A DNA stretch of 64,000 bases from Larus michahellis (GCF_964199755.1 NC_133896.1:90814215-90878214), one strand, 5' to 3'. Shown: positions 12,001-27,000, numbered from the stretch's first letter. A program made the numbers and translations. The notes: generated by a model not told the origin, from the letters alone.

Positions 12001-15000
12001 TTTTGTGTCATTGGCAAACTTGCTGAGGGTGCACTCTATCCCCTCATCCAGGTCATTGATGAATATATTGAAGAGGACTGGGCCCAGTATTGACCCCTGG
12101 GGAGCACCACTCGTCACTGACCTCCAACTAGACTCTGTGCCCCTAATCACGACCCTCTGAGCTCTGTCTTTCAACCAGTTATCTATCCACCTTACTTGTC
12201 CATTCATCTAACCCACTCTTCCTAAGCTTCCCTATGAGGATGCTGTGGGAGACCGTGTCAAACGCCTTGCTTGATTTTAATGTGTAAATCATGTTTCTAC
12301 AGTATTATAAATTATTAAATCCTTTCCATCATCCTGTTCTCTGTAACTGGCAAACTCCATCCCTCTTTGCAGTTGATTCAGTTCAGGGCTTATTCTAGCA
12401 GTGCCTCCCATTATCTATTAAAATAAGTGACATGGCCCATACCAGTTATCTTCTCTTGCTGATCTGCATGCCCGTTCTGCTTTCCCTAGTGTCCTTGTTT
12501 GAAGTAAAACAGAATGAACTTTCTGTTCAGTAATTTTACACCTAGAGTCATTCTCATTTGAGGCCCTTTGTAGCTATGCACATCCATTTTTTCCCTAGGC
12601 CTCAAATTCGGCTATGGCCATTCAACCTTCCTAGTTTGACTCCAATGCCAGCTTTGACAGTCTGTTCATTTTTGATATTCTCACATCTAGTAGTCACTCT
12701 TGCTGCCCCACAGCACACCTGGGAGCAGAACTCCTATATCAGAAATAGATCACTTGTCTCAGTCAAGAAGAGAGCAATTTTATACTCTTTTAAACGTCTT
12801 CCTATGTCCCAGCTCAGTTCCAAATCATATCTGGGTACAAAAAGTCAGTGTCACCTGTGTCACATTCCCTAAAAACACTGCTGGGTTTACATAAAGCTCT
12901 GTTGAAGTTTCCAACTGCCTTTTTGGTCTCTCTTCCCTTGCTGTATTTTGTTTGGCTCTCAGAATATTTCCTCTCTGCTCTTATTGTCCAAGTAAGCTTT
13001 TCAATGCCTCTTTCTCTCTTTTAGCTTCTTTGGTTCTTGGTCTGTTCCCTCCCCATTTTCATTTTCTTCACACATACACCCCTCCATAATTCCAGCACTT
13101 TTTCTGCTGGTGTTGATGTTTGTTATTGTTAGAAGTCTGTCAGAAACTGCTCCTCTGCCCTCCCGGGTGGAACTTGTCTCTAGTGAGCAGTCAGGCAAAT
13201 ACAAGCAACACAGGGGTGAGTGTTGTAGGGGGGAGCTGAGGAAAATTGGGTCAGTGTCTCTGAGATGAGCTGTGCCCAGCTGAACTGTTGTGGCATTCTG
13301 ACACTGTGCCAAGATATGAAAAATGACTGAGACAAGCTGAGGGGAAAGCGCTTGCGCACTCCGAACTCTGCCTTCTCCTTTCATAGTAACCTTGACTTGA
13401 TGGGAAGTGGCAGCTTGCTCTGCTCCCTGAGGTGCTAGCTCTGCAGCCCTCTGTCCTTGCATTGGATATTGTGAATCAATGCTGTGATTTTCTGTGTTTT
13501 CTTGGAAAGTACTGGTGCCTGGGGGACGATGAAGCTGTACTGTCCCCAGTGACAAGGCCTGTGGCTTAATGGGGGTTGGGGTTTTGTGTGAAGTTATTTT
13601 GCAGGCATACAGTAGAGGTGTTTCAGGAGAAGCTGCTCTTGTTCAGGCTTTCTCTGGGATGGTCTTGAAATGGTAATGTTCACTAAAGCAAAACATGCTA
13701 GTCCTAGTGGTGGTGGTAAGAAAAGTTTAGGTATTTGCCTCCAGTGAGCACAGTAGTCATCTGCAGAGATTATAGGACCACAGCAAGTGGACATAATGCC
13801 ATGATCTGCAGTAAGAAGGGAATGCAGGGTAGATGAAAACTGAAAAATCTCATGGTATGAAGAAAGGGATCCTTCAGAAACAAATGAGAGGTGGATTCTG
13901 TCTGTGTGTGGAAAGACAGCCCTAGGCTCACTGCATCTGCTGGAATAAAAGGAAGTAGCTTTTGCCTATTTAGATTGCCAGGAGATTTTTTTCTCTTTCC
14001 TCGCACTTGACCTTTTATATACTATTTATAGAATGACTGGAATGAGGCAATGCCAGGAAAAGCTCCATGTCATGGGAACAATTATTGTTGCCATTTGTGG
14101 GCTAAAGTCCTGAGTGCAGGGAGCTAGTGTATATTAGGCAATTTTGGAAAGGGATAAAGGTGCTTGTGAATGTAAGGAGCTCCCTGACTGGATGTAGAGG
14201 CAGGGTTTAGGTGGAAGCAGAAGGTATGTGATAGCTACAGTCTCTGCCTATAGAGGCCATTCTTTAGCTACGTGGAGGCCAGTTAGTGTCTATTGTAGTC
14301 AGTCCAGCCTTATTGGTCAAAATTGCAAATGTAAAATACAAGTAACTACGACTGTTCCCTTGTGTTTCCTTGTGTTCAGAGGGACCTCTGAACCTCATGT
14401 TTTCAGTTTGTGCCCGTTGCCTCTGGACCTGTCACTGGACACCACTGAAAAGAACCTGTCTTCGTCCTCTTTGCATCCTCCCTTTAAGTCTCACTTCATA
14501 GTCTTTTTCTTTTTTCTTTTTTCTTTTTTCTTTTTTCTTTTTTCTTTTTTCTTTTTTCTTTTTTCTTTTTTCTTTTTTCTTTTTTTAACTATCTTTTCAT
14601 TAGGACGGTACAGGAGATGTGAATCATGTTTAATCACTGCAAATCAGCTCTGATTGCGGTCTGCTGTATAATTTCGTTTTGCTGTTTTTCTGCTGGAAGT
14701 AGAAATACCCAGCGGCAGAGGGAGAGTTTGAAAGCATGATCCTTTCTCTCTATCTGCCATTCCTCCTGGAAATACCAGCATGAGATTATAGGTTTATGTA
14801 GTCATTCACTTTTTTCACTAGAAAACACAAAAATAGTCACTGTGGAGAGATCTTTCCTCCTAAATTGCTCCAGATTCCACTCCATAGTTCTTCAGCTGCC
14901 ATTTCTGTCATGTGAGTTGAACTGGTCAGATAAGTCTTTTCCTTTTTGCTTTCCTTTACTCTTTAATCTGTCTCCTTTAAACTCTTTTCTTAGGTTCCTA

Positions 15001-18000
15001 CCGCAGAGGGAACCTGCCAATCCTATTCTTATTTCTTTTCATAATATCTGAAATGAGATGTAGCCTAATGTCAAGATCTTTCCTTCATTGTTTCCTGTCC
15101 ACCCACAATCATGTATGTGGTGGAGGATCTGGCATTGGGGCAGCCAAGACAAAAGCGATTTATCCACACATTTTAATTTGCATATATTTAAGGGAAATCA
15201 CAGAATAGCTGAACTTGGAAAAGATCTCTGAAGGATATCTTCTCCAGCCCCCTCTGCCGTGTCCAGTGCTGGTCTCCCCAGTTCAAGAAAGACAAGGCAC
15301 TAGTGGAGAGAGTCCAGTGGAGGGCTACGAAGATGTTCAGGGGACTGGATCATCTCTCTTGTGAGGGAAGGCTGAGAGACCTGTGTCTGTTTAGCCTGGA
15401 GAAGAGAAGACTGAGAGAGGATCTCATCAACGCTTATAAATATCTAAAGGGCTGGTGTTGAGAGGATGGGGCCAGACTTTTCTCAGTGGTGCGCAGCGAC
15501 AGGACAAGCGGCAGTGGGCACAAACTGGAACACCAGAAGTTCCATTTGAACATGAGGAAAAGCTTCTTTACTTTGAGGGTGACAGGGCACTGGAACAGGC
15601 AGCCCAGCAAGGTTGTGGAGTCTCCTTCAGTGGAGATATTCAAAACCCGCCTGGACGTGATCCTGTGCAACCTGCTCTAGGTGAACGTGATTTAGCAGAG
15701 GGGTTGGACTACACCATCTCCAGAGGTCCCTTCCAACCCCTACCATTCTGTGATTCTGGGATTCTGGGATACAGTGTTGAAAGCCTTATTGAGGTCAAGG
15801 TAGTCAATATCCACTGCTCTCCTCTCATCTACTAAGCCAGTAATTTCATCATAGAGGGTTGATCAAGCCCGAGTTCCCCTTTGAGAATCCATGCTGGCTA
15901 CTCACAAATACCTTCTTGTCCTTCATGTGCCTGGAAAAGGTTTCCAGGCTTAGTTGTTCCATCATCTTCCCAGGGATCAAGGTGAGGCTGAGCTGCCTCA
16001 GATCTGATTTCCAGTAGGCTTTGGCTTTCCTAACCATGTCTCTGCACGCTTGGACAGTGCCTCTCTGTTCCTCCCAGGTTACCTGTCTGTTCTTCCACCT
16101 CTGTGTACTTCCTTTTTTTGTTTGAGTTTAGCTGGGAGCCCCTTGTTCAAACATGCAGGCCTTCTGGCATTTTTTGCCTGAATTCCTGCTCGTTGGTATG
16201 CACCGCTTTTGCAGCTGGAGCAGGTAAGCCTTGCACATTACGTTGCTTTTGGGGAGCCACTCTTGCCTCCAGGGTCTTATTCCATGGGACTTCTCCAAGC
16301 AGATCCCCAAAGGGCTTGAATCTGCTCTCCTGAATCTGGTGTTGTGAGCTCAATATTAGCTCTCGTCACCCCTCTCAGGATGTTAACCTCCACCATCTCA
16401 TGGTCACTGCAGCCAAGGATGCCTTCAACTTCACATCACCAAAGAGCCCTTCCTTGTTTGTGAGCATGAGGTCCGTCAGGGCAGCTCCCCTCGTTGTCTC
16501 CTCTATTGCTTGAGTCAGGAAGTAGTCCCTGATGCTTTCCAGGAACTTCCTGGATTGCTTATGGCCTGCCGTGTTGCTCATCCAGCAGATCTTAGGGTGT
16601 TTGAAGTCCCCCTTGAGGATCAGTGCCTCCGAACGTGAGGCTACTTCCAGCTGCCAGCTCCATTCAGTTATTCCCATGTAAGCATCTAAGTCCCTCTGAG
16701 ACACCCTGGTGTAGCCAAGACATCTATTCAGGGCTAGCAGATATGGCGTAGGAACAGCAGAAGACCCAGCACCTACCATGCCATCTGGATGACAGAGAGA
16801 ATGGATACGAGGGGCCTCTCAAATGGATGGGTAACTGAATTGCTGCTTGGGTCTTTGCTTTAGAGTGAGCCTTATTGCTCATTAGGTTCCACTGATTGTA
16901 TTGACTGGGGATGGGAGTCAGCTGGCTAGCACGGGTATCTGCACGGAATATGGATTCTATGTCACTCACATGCCAGAGGTGGTCTTGGTGTCCTGAGAAT
17001 GGCACTTGGCTGTGCTCTGCATAAGTGGGGATTGCCATGTAATTTTATACTAGTCTGCTGTCTTGACTTTTTTTCTTACAGGGAGCCTTCTTTGCTCTCT
17101 TGTCTCTGTGATGTGGTAACAGCATTTTAGGGCTGGGTTTTTGCATAGAAAACCATTTAACCATCACAGTTGTTGTTTTTTTGTGCTTGAGTCACCTTGT
17201 AAAAATTATGCATCTTAATGGAGACTTTAACTTACTGTTTGTACCCCTCGCTTGTCTGGTTCTCTGGGTCACTGAGGAGGAACATGATAGTCAAAATGAC
17301 AGACATTTCACCTCTTCTCCCAAAAGGGAGGGAGCATGTGAGGACAGAGAAATATTACTGAAATTTGTTTTGTTGGAGAAACAGCTGCAGTGGAATTTTA
17401 TTTGTGCAGTTCACTCAGCTGTAGACGAGTACTTATAAATAAGCCTATGTGGCTGCTTCACTCTTTGCTTATGTTAAATACAGGACAAGGCACCGTTGGA
17501 CCTGGAGACATTGAGAGGGGGAGATATGTTTACATTAAATCTCCTACTTTTCTCTCAATGGCAACTATATCACAAAACCACTTCAGAAATGGGCGAGGTT
17601 CTTTGTTAAATGTGGTTAGGCTTTTGTTTGTTTGTTTGTTTGTTTGCTGCTTGTATTGCAAGTTTTTCTCAGAAGCCTGCTGCTTCTGGTGGAAGCATCC
17701 GTCTTATTTAAGTAATTTACTGTAAAGTCACCTGTTTTCAGGCTGCGTTACTCTTCAGCATAAATAAACTATTCTTCGCTCACTGACTTTTACAGCTCTG
17801 GGATTACATTCAAGAACAGATGCTGCCTCAAAAAGTTAGAGAGGGAATAGATAGCAAGAAACTGCTGAAGAGTGACAGCATGAAAAGCATGGCACACTGG
17901 GCAGCGCTAGGGGATACAGCAGTAACCTGCCTTGCACATGGTGCAGGCATACAATGGCAAGCAGGGTGCATGGGTGAAGAAATTAAATTTTGTGAGGCAA

Positions 18001-21000
18001 GTAAGAAAGAATATCTGGAAGTATTTGATCTCTAGTATTTGTTACGAGTACCTTTTCCAAATTGTTGTCTCTATAGTATCGTACTCCATCTGTGGTATGA
18101 GTAGGTAACATTGTTATCCATTAGCAGACACCATGTCGCGATACAAAGGCTTGTTTTCTTGCTGCCGTGGTTGCTTGGGTTTTATAAGCAGCTGTTGAAT
18201 GCTTCTCGTCACTTGTAGCGACTGTCCATAGCATTAACGAAAGCTTGCACGGCCTTTTAAGCAATAGACTTACTCTGCCTTTTTTAAACTGTCTCTCTTT
18301 ACTGAGGTGGTAGTGCCATTCCATTATGTAAAACTTACAACACTGCACTTGTGCCTAATACCTTTGTCTAACTAACTCATCAACAGTGTGCCATCCCTGC
18401 ATCCCCAGACTCAACAGCAAGTTGCCAGTAGACTTCAAAGCACCATGTAAAAATAAGTGTCTGTTTATTTTTAACACAACCATGTTTATTTTAAAATAAA
18501 TTTCATTCACTAAACACTGGACGAATTCTTCATTCACAACTTTGTCTAGCTTACATATGATTTCCAATTGGGCTAGAGCTTAATCTACCTGAATTCTCTT
18601 AACACTATCCTTGCAGGGTAAATATGTGTTTTTCACTGCAGGGGTAAAGTCTATATCCTGTACAGATTTCCTTTGAGCATCACATAGACTCCAGGCATTA
18701 TCATTATCTGTTCATTTTCACTATTGTGACTAGCAGCAAGGACCTTGTCCCTGACTTGATGTCAGGCTCTAGTACTGAATGAAGAAAAAGAACCGTTCTC
18801 CAGGGTGTACCTTGACAAGTGGAATGAATGTGCCAGTAGTTCTAAACCTTGACAAAAGCTTGAGAAGGAAGGGGTTTGATGCAAGAAAATATGGACGAAA
18901 TAAAATTACTTGTAAGAAAATAAAGACGTTCACATTCACTTCAGCATTCTCAAATTTGAAATAAATAAAGGAAGATCCCTGAAAGTGTTAAATTTTGGTT
19001 GAATGACTATGCAGGGAGCTGGATGAGGACTTCCCATTCATAATACTCATAATTTCAGTACTGGTGCATTTGCCAAGAAATGTGAAAATTATATTCTACA
19101 TCTGTGGCTGTTAGCAGAGCCTTACACTGAATGAAAGGAACATAATTCTTAAAGTGGACAAAATCTTTCTTACTTTTTTGTACATAAGAACACAGGGACA
19201 GATCTTTCGAGATGAGAATAATTTTATTTTCTGCTGAATAAAGGCCTGAAGGCAAAGGCAGTTGCTCTTTTCTTACCATCATCCATCACGTGCAAAATTA
19301 CAATCTCTTCCCCCTTCCTTTTCATATGGCAGTGTATCACAGACTGAACATTGTCATTTTCTGAGTGCTGGGAAGAATCGGCGTTCTCCCATCTAATAGC
19401 TATCATTCAGAGTTATTGAAGTCCCTTTTGTGGTCTGACCTGTTCCAGGACTTAGCACTCTTATCACAGTACATGTGGAGGTTACTCTGCGGCCAAGAAG
19501 ACTCCTGACAGAGAAAATTAAGTAATATAACAGGCGTAAAGCTGATGGGACTTCACAGATATTACTGGCTGTTATGTCTGGACTGTGGCTGTAACGTTTT
19601 CAGGTCTGTTAAGGTTTGCATACCTGCAGTCCCACAGCATACATCAAAAATTCTATAATGGTCTTTGAAAACCCAAAGGAAAGGGAATCAAATACAAATG
19701 AAAACAAGGTTAGATAAGCTACTCTTCTTCTGAAGTTGTTTATTTACTAAGAAAGATGCATCAATGGCCATTCAGCACCTAGAAACATTTCCAAATAATT
19801 ATTATTGGAGGTGAAAGCCTGCAAGTACAGTAAGTAATAACCAGATGGGGTAATTCTGCAGCTTCTGGTGTGGTGTTCCATTTTGGAGCATTCCTTAGAT
19901 ACCCTAATTTCATCTTAACACCTGTATGCGATATTCTTCTTTTACACATTTTTCCTTTTTTATATAACTTTTTGCTATCCACAGTCTTTTGGAATATTCT
20001 GACTATGGTAATCACCAGCATAGTTCTTCTCTTGAGTGTGTCCCTTGTGTCTTTTGACATCAAACTCTCATCTGAGGTCTGTGTGAAAGTTTCCTATACC
20101 CTGTAAATGCTCTATGTATTTTGTGGTTAACTAACTAAATGCCAGTCCACAAATGAACTTTCACCTGAGCTTGCTAGTCCATAAAATCAGAGCTGTATCT
20201 ATTTATATAGAAAATCAGCTTTAGAAAATGTATATAAAACTTACATAAAAATTGTAAAAGCTTTACTCTAGCACTTCAATGTAAGATCCAAGCACCTTCT
20301 GTTAGGTAATTCAGCATAGCATCTTTGCCAAATGTAGAATGTGCCATACTCCCATTTTGTTAATAAGGTGTCTTGGGGTTTTTTTCTTTTTTTTTTTTTT
20401 CTTTTGCTGTAGGATGAATTTCCATCCTTGTTTTAGCTTTTTGCATAGGCACGTTCCTATGCATTTGCAGATTAAATTGGACTAAATTAAGAGGGTTTTA
20501 TCTGTTATTGGGAAGTTTCCAGACCTACAGGAAAAGAATAAGACTGCCAGTCGGAGTGCTTGTTTCTAATTTTGGTGCAAAACCAGCCACGACGGCTTAT
20601 ATTACTTTAAGCAATGAAACTGTTAAAGGCAGCATAAAAAATCCATTTTTGTGGCTGTGTTGGGTGGGGAGAAGGGGCTGTGGATAATACCTGTAACTGT
20701 CATGGCTATTTCCAGGTAGATCACATGACTGTGCTCTTTCGCTTCTCCAATGCTAAAGCTCTTTGAGTGAGTAATGAGAAGACGATTATTTCAGATGGTC
20801 AAAGCTGTTTCTGGACTGGTTCTCTTTCATCTGCCAGTGAATCAGTTTAAGTACAGAATGAAATAAACTGTTTTGAAATTGCAACTTTAACAATACATGC
20901 TCCATAAAGCAACAAAACCAGTAGTAGCTACTCTATGTAGTAACTTCTCCCTAGAGCAGCAGCATGAGTTAAATGTAAATAAAATTGCATTGTTTCTGGA

Positions 21001-24000
21001 ATCTGAATTAATGAGTTTCCTGCCTTTGCTTCTCTCTTTTCCCTCCTCTTAGCCTGTCCCCTTGGTTTCTTTAAAGTATCTGTGGGAGATGACCCCTGCC
21101 ACCCATGCCCTGCCCACAGCCATGCTCCACTGCCAGGTTCCAGAGAATGTGCGTGTCAGAACCGCTACTATCGATCTGCTTCCGACAATTCTGATGCTCC
21201 CTGCACTGGTAAGTATTTGGATGGAGTGTTGGAACGCAAGAAGGGCAGTTAATGAGAGAGAACGTGCCCAAGTTGCGATTCACCACTCCTCGTGACCTCT
21301 GAAATAACCCAGAACTTCCCTTTGCCCCTTCAGTTGCCTACAGGGTGTATCCACTGGCTGAAAGTAGATGAGAAGGCAGATGAGAAGGCATGTTCCCACA
21401 TGCGTTTTTACAATGTTGATACATTACTGAAACTGTGTTTTGAGAATACTGGGGTGTTGCGATACTAGATGCTCAGAGTCATGCAGCCTTAAATAGGTCC
21501 ACTGCATAAGTGTATGCATAAGGTCCAGCTTTTAATGAGAGAATAATATGCTAATTTCTCATGAAATACTAAACTAATTTAATACATGGGGTAAATATTG
21601 TTCATTGAAGGAGTTAACCAGTATTTTCTTCCCTTTATCATTGAAAGTGTGAAGACCATATTTACTACACAGAATTCAAATTCTTCAGATTTTATTTATG
21701 GGAAAATAATTAATTTTTTCATTGGTTTCTCTGTGGTTCTCATCAGTTATGACTTTTCACAGTCATTGATTATGAATATTAATCGTTCAAGAAAGAATAA
21801 TTAGATGCAGAAAATTAAATAAGGTTAGTGATTAGCAATCAAAAATATAGTTTAAATAATATATCAAACATCACCCTTGAATTTTGTGTAAGCGACAGGG
21901 AAAAAAATTTAACTTCCTAAAACGTCTTGCAAACACTTTATGGCTCTGAAGTTAAACACTCAGAAATTAGGAAATGGGATTGTGGGTTTTTTTTCTGTAA
22001 TCCCTTGTTTCCTATACTGCATACAGTCCTTCTTCTGCAGCATCAAGCAATCTTTACTTCACAGGGATTATTTTTCCTGAGCAGTTGTCTATCCTTTGCA
22101 CTGACTGTGATAAGAATCCTCAGGGAAAACTAGTATGTGATCATGCAATTAAATACTATACCACAATGCAAATGCTGAACAGCCCAGTTAAGATCACAAA
22201 AGAAAATTTAATTCTGACATTTCCTGATGTGCAAATGCTTCATCTTGTCAGTAATACAATTTTAAAAAAATCTTCTCTGTGCAATTTTCCAGCATTTTTT
22301 TTTTTAACAACACTGGAAATGTGTGTCCCCAGGGAAATACACCTAATGGAAATACGCAAATGCTCCAGCAATGAACTATATTGCAGCCAGAGAAATCCCC
22401 CACAAAGGCCTCATCCACCTGTACTAACAAAGGGCATCATCCTTTATATTGATCAGCGTTAGACAGAGAAATAGTTCATCAATATTTCTTGACTGTAGAT
22501 TAATGGTGAGAATGAGTATTATTGGATTTCATTACAACCTTTGGAGGGAAATGTTCTGTAAATCATGTTTCTCTTGACCTTCCCTGTTATCCAGCTCAGC
22601 CTCTCTGTCCCTACCCTTCCAGTCCTCCTTCACATCTGTGCCCAGGTTTAGCAGTGCAACACTGCTGCTTATTTTTAGTTGTCTGAGCTTTTAACTTTCT
22701 AACTCTGGTGTCGTGTCCCATTCTCATCACCACGCCGTCTTCTCACACTCTGCATTTTCCCCCATCTCTTCACTGTCTCTGTGCCAGCAGGGGAAGGGTT
22801 GGATGCACAGAATGGGCAGTTTTTCAGCTGTCGGAGTTTACGCCTGACGCCATTCAGGAATCTGGCTGGCAGCAGGAATAATCATAAGGAAACTGGTGTT
22901 CAGTTCCTGCAATAGGTGGAACAGGCTAACTGTCCAGAGATATTAGGTGCCAAAGGAGAGAATTAGAGGTCTCGGTAGAGACGTGTTTTTACTAAACTTG
23001 TGCAAAATTTGACATTTCAAAGGCTTGGAAGTTCCCTAAACATTGGCTATTCTTTTAGGGAAAAGCAAAAGTCACACCCTTGAAACAAAAAGCCTTGTTA
23101 ATTTTGTTTCTTTAAAATGTGATAGTACAGTCGCTCCTTAGTGTGTGTAATTGTATGTTTGATGTAGAGAAGAATATGTTTTTCTTAGCCTTGTTCAAAT
23201 TAACAACTAGAGAAGAGTAAGAATGAGAAGAAAAAGCAACTTGTTCTTCTGTTCTTTTCCCCCTGCTTTGTCTTCTCCCCTCCCCAGCCTCTCTCCCATT
23301 CTTTCATGGGATTTTGATCTTTCGTTCTGTGTTCTAGGCATCCCGTCTGCTCCCCGTGACCTTAGCTATGAAATTGTTGGCTCCAACGTGCTCCTGACCT
23401 GGCGCCTCCCCAAGGACCTGGGTGGCCGCAAGGATGTTTTCTTCAACGTCATCTGCAAAGTATGCCCAGCAGGGTCCTCAGGGCCATGTGTGCGTTGTGG
23501 GGACAGCATACAATTTGAACCACGCCAAGTGGGCCTGACAGAAAGTCGCGTGCAAGTCTCCAACCTTTTGGCCCGTGTGCAGTACACCTTTGAGATCCAG
23601 GCTGTCAACTTGGTGACTGAATTGAGCTCAGAAGCACCCCACTATGCCACCATCAATGTTAGCACCAGCCAGTCAGGTGAGGAGACTCCTGCATCTGAGT
23701 CCCAAAATTTCCACTCTGTCTCTCATTTGATTTGCTTTCATCTTTTGAATCCTGGAGCTTTGTCTTCTTACTTCTGTGTTGTGCTTTTTTTTATTGTGCC
23801 CTGCTAGTTCCATGATTTCACTTCTGCCCTTCTCATTCCTTCTTTTTCTGAATGGGCTTTCCTTTCTTCCCTCTTGGCAGAAAAACTGAGTTTAGCAGCT
23901 GATGTGGTTGTATAATGGGAAGAGTTGTTGGGGCAGAAGCTGCCCTGGAGAACATGGCAATGGGAGATGTAGTTCTGTGAGTCAGACATATCATGTTGCT

Positions 24001-27000
24001 TCATAGTGCAGGACAGGAGACACGATTAGGATTTGACAGGGATTTTGTGGGCATCAGGCTGCCACAGCAGCTCTTAGAGAGCATTTCTTCATTCCCTGTT
24101 CACCTTCTCTATATCCTACTCTTCTCCATTTCATCTTTTATACTTCAGTCAGTCTTCCTAGCATTTTTTCATCTGTTCGCTTTTCTTTTTTTGTCTTTCT
24201 ATGTTGCAAGGTACTCTGTTTTTCCATCCTTTCTTGTTCCTGTACACCACCTTCCATTCTCCTCATTTCAGTTCATACTCTACTGCACTTTAACAAGTGG
24301 TATTGAGTGTTTCATCAAATCTATCCACCTTTGCCTTGCTGCATATCAAAGCGAGGAAGTGGGAAATAGAGAGACAGATAGGCACTGTCTAAAGATGAAG
24401 ATACAGTTAAAGATATAGATAGGCACTGTATGACAAGAAAGAATGTATACACTGATATTTACTTGGCAACTAAGTATACATGACCTTGGGATGGTGCATG
24501 TTAATACTGTGTGGTCCTGTGGTCATAAAAGAATATGAAAACTGCAGTTTTTACAATTGTTGGGGAGTTGTTAAACTGCAGTTTGATAGAGGATCCAGAA
24601 GCAGAATCACCACTCCAATTTTACTGAAATTACTCTAGGTTCTTCCACATGTCATGTATTTTCTTCTACCCTGTTCTTGCCTTTTCAACCTTGCTGTTCT
24701 GATAAGTGGTCTTGGAATATTGTTCTCTTGTCAATAGGAAACGAAGTGGGATTTTTGTTCTTTTTTTTGTTTTTTACATGATAGAGATATTAAAATGTGT
24801 TGATGTGTTGTACTGTTGTATCAAAGCTGTTGTGATCCCTGTAACTAGGAACGAAATGACAGAGATGACTAAACTAAAATACTAGTGGCTTGTGTGGGCA
24901 AGCAAAGGAAGGGAAGAGATTAAACAGTGGAAGAGTAGGTCATATGGATGGGTAGCATACAGAAAGCTTTAATGCAGAGGAGAATGGAGACCAGCATTAA
25001 GCAAATTCTGATTTTCTGTAAATATCATATTCAAAGACTGGAGCTGGAGAGAGCCACACGCAAACGGGCATACGGTTCTGCTAAATGTCAGCAATAAGAG
25101 ACTAGGCATATGTTGTTCTTTACAAGCATGTATAAGCTGGTACGGAGAGGAATTGTACACAGCTTCTTTAAGAGGATATAATGAGGACTAAAGTGATGAG
25201 GAGGAGAAAGAGGGGGAATAATTTGAAATGAGTGACAGAAAATGTCTGTAAACATTTAGAAATGTGTAAATGTTAAACTCAAACAAATTCCTGATGAGAT
25301 TCCACAGAGTAGTTGTGGAAACCATTGCAAAACGAGGCTTCAATAAAGCTCAAGAGAAATGCTGCAGAGCCAGATGTGGCATCTTGATCTTGATTAAATC
25401 ACATCTTTTAATTTCTGCTTCTATGCTATGGAAAGGATTATATATACACCCCAAGTAATTTCCTACTGTTAGCAGATGCCAGGGGTTAGACAATGTCCGG
25501 TTTTTCCATCTGGATTGTTACCTGACAGGCACTGAGTAGTAGCGCATGTATAGGATACTCGGTCCCCTTAAAAGGCTGGCTGCAAGTGGGTGATCCACGT
25601 TTGTTTCCAGTAAAAGATATGTCTGGGTAATTTGTATAGTAATTCCAGGCAGTTCATTTGACTTCTACTGGAGGCAGGTGGGTGTTCTATTAACATCCTG
25701 AAGAGTTATCTTTCTTCGTGCTTCACATCTCAGCCTTCTTCACCTATATCTGAGGTAATGTAATTGAGTAGCTGCTTCTTCTCCTACCTGGAATCACCAA
25801 ATCTGCCCTCTTCTTTTGCTTCTGTTTGACTTCTCTCACCACTCGTATTCCTCCAGGTGTCTGTTGGTGTCTCTGGGTGTGTTGGTTCTCTCTCTTTTTA
25901 AGGTGCCTCTCTTGTGCACAGATGGAGTTTCAGGGGAGGCCAACTGTCTTAAAACAGCAATGTGTACTGAGTGACTTCTTTTTGTGTTTCACATTTATTT
26001 TCCTTGCTCTTCCTCAAGATCGTTAGGAATGAGCTTGAGATGAGCTGCCCTCGATTTGTAGTGACAGCTCATACTAACAAGGCCCTGCTTCCTCTATCAC
26101 GTGGCATGTCTCATCCATACCCCCTCCCTTCAATCCCTTCAGCAGCTTTTCACTTTAGGGTGGCTTATTGTTGTTGTTGTTGTGTTATTATAACAATTAT
26201 TATTATTACTATTATTATTATTCAAACAGAGACGGACGTTTCAGGATCTTATATTCTGAAAGAGACAAGGAGGGGGCAGGAAGGCATGAAGGGTGTAAAA
26301 AAGCAAAGTGGAGAAAGATAAGCTTTTGGAATAAATGGCCATAGCAAAAAATTTCCCTACATTGAATTAAAGGCGACCAAAGAAAGACCCTCCGGCCCTG
26401 GCAATTTCTCAATATTCTGCTTACTCATGCATCTTGCTTATTCCAGTTGCTGATCAAAAAAATTCCTCCTTCCCACCCTCTGCCCCTTTGTTAGACATTT
26501 CTTAGGCAATATTCTGTACTGGAACAGTTCTGCTTTGCTTTTTCCCCTGCTACCTATTTGTTCTTTATCCCTGTCTCCAAAACAATGTTCATCTAGGAAT
26601 TTGCTTACCCCAACAGTCTGCTAGCCCTGCTTCGAAGTGTGATAGGATCCTTTGGTTACACAATCACTTTTTTCTGTGGTAGCCTGATTATGATGTTCCT
26701 ACTCTTCAGTGACTATGTGTTTGAAGACAGGATAAGAAGGGCTGGCACTGAAAAACTGCCTTTAATATAGTAATACCTAACTTCCCATAACAAAAAGCAT
26801 CTGAAACCTTTTTGGATAGTAATAATAAAACCTGTTTGGATAGTAATAGTATGACATGCAGATTACCAGAAGGATAAACTATACAGAGATGAGACAAGAG
26901 AGAAGGGAATTGCTCTCAGCTCAGGTTTGAATTGCTGAGGGTGAATACCTAAAGAAGTGTCAGAATATATAGAAAGATGATGTGAGGCTGTTCTGGAGAG

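Larger units (their letters stand above)
5294..21052 (+). other. EPHB6 intron 3 (15.8 kb)
   Basis: Large intron. It holds an ERVL-like LTR (8.6-9.4 kb), CR1 fragments at 9.85, 10.7, 11.1, 14.4 and 15.2-17.0 kb, and a pyrimidine tract at 14.5 kb. An antisense open frame of 184 codons lies at 13001-13555. I see nothing recognisable in 5.3-8.6 kb or 17.1-21.0 kb beyond a (TTTG)n run at 17.62 kb. Confidence 0.9.
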
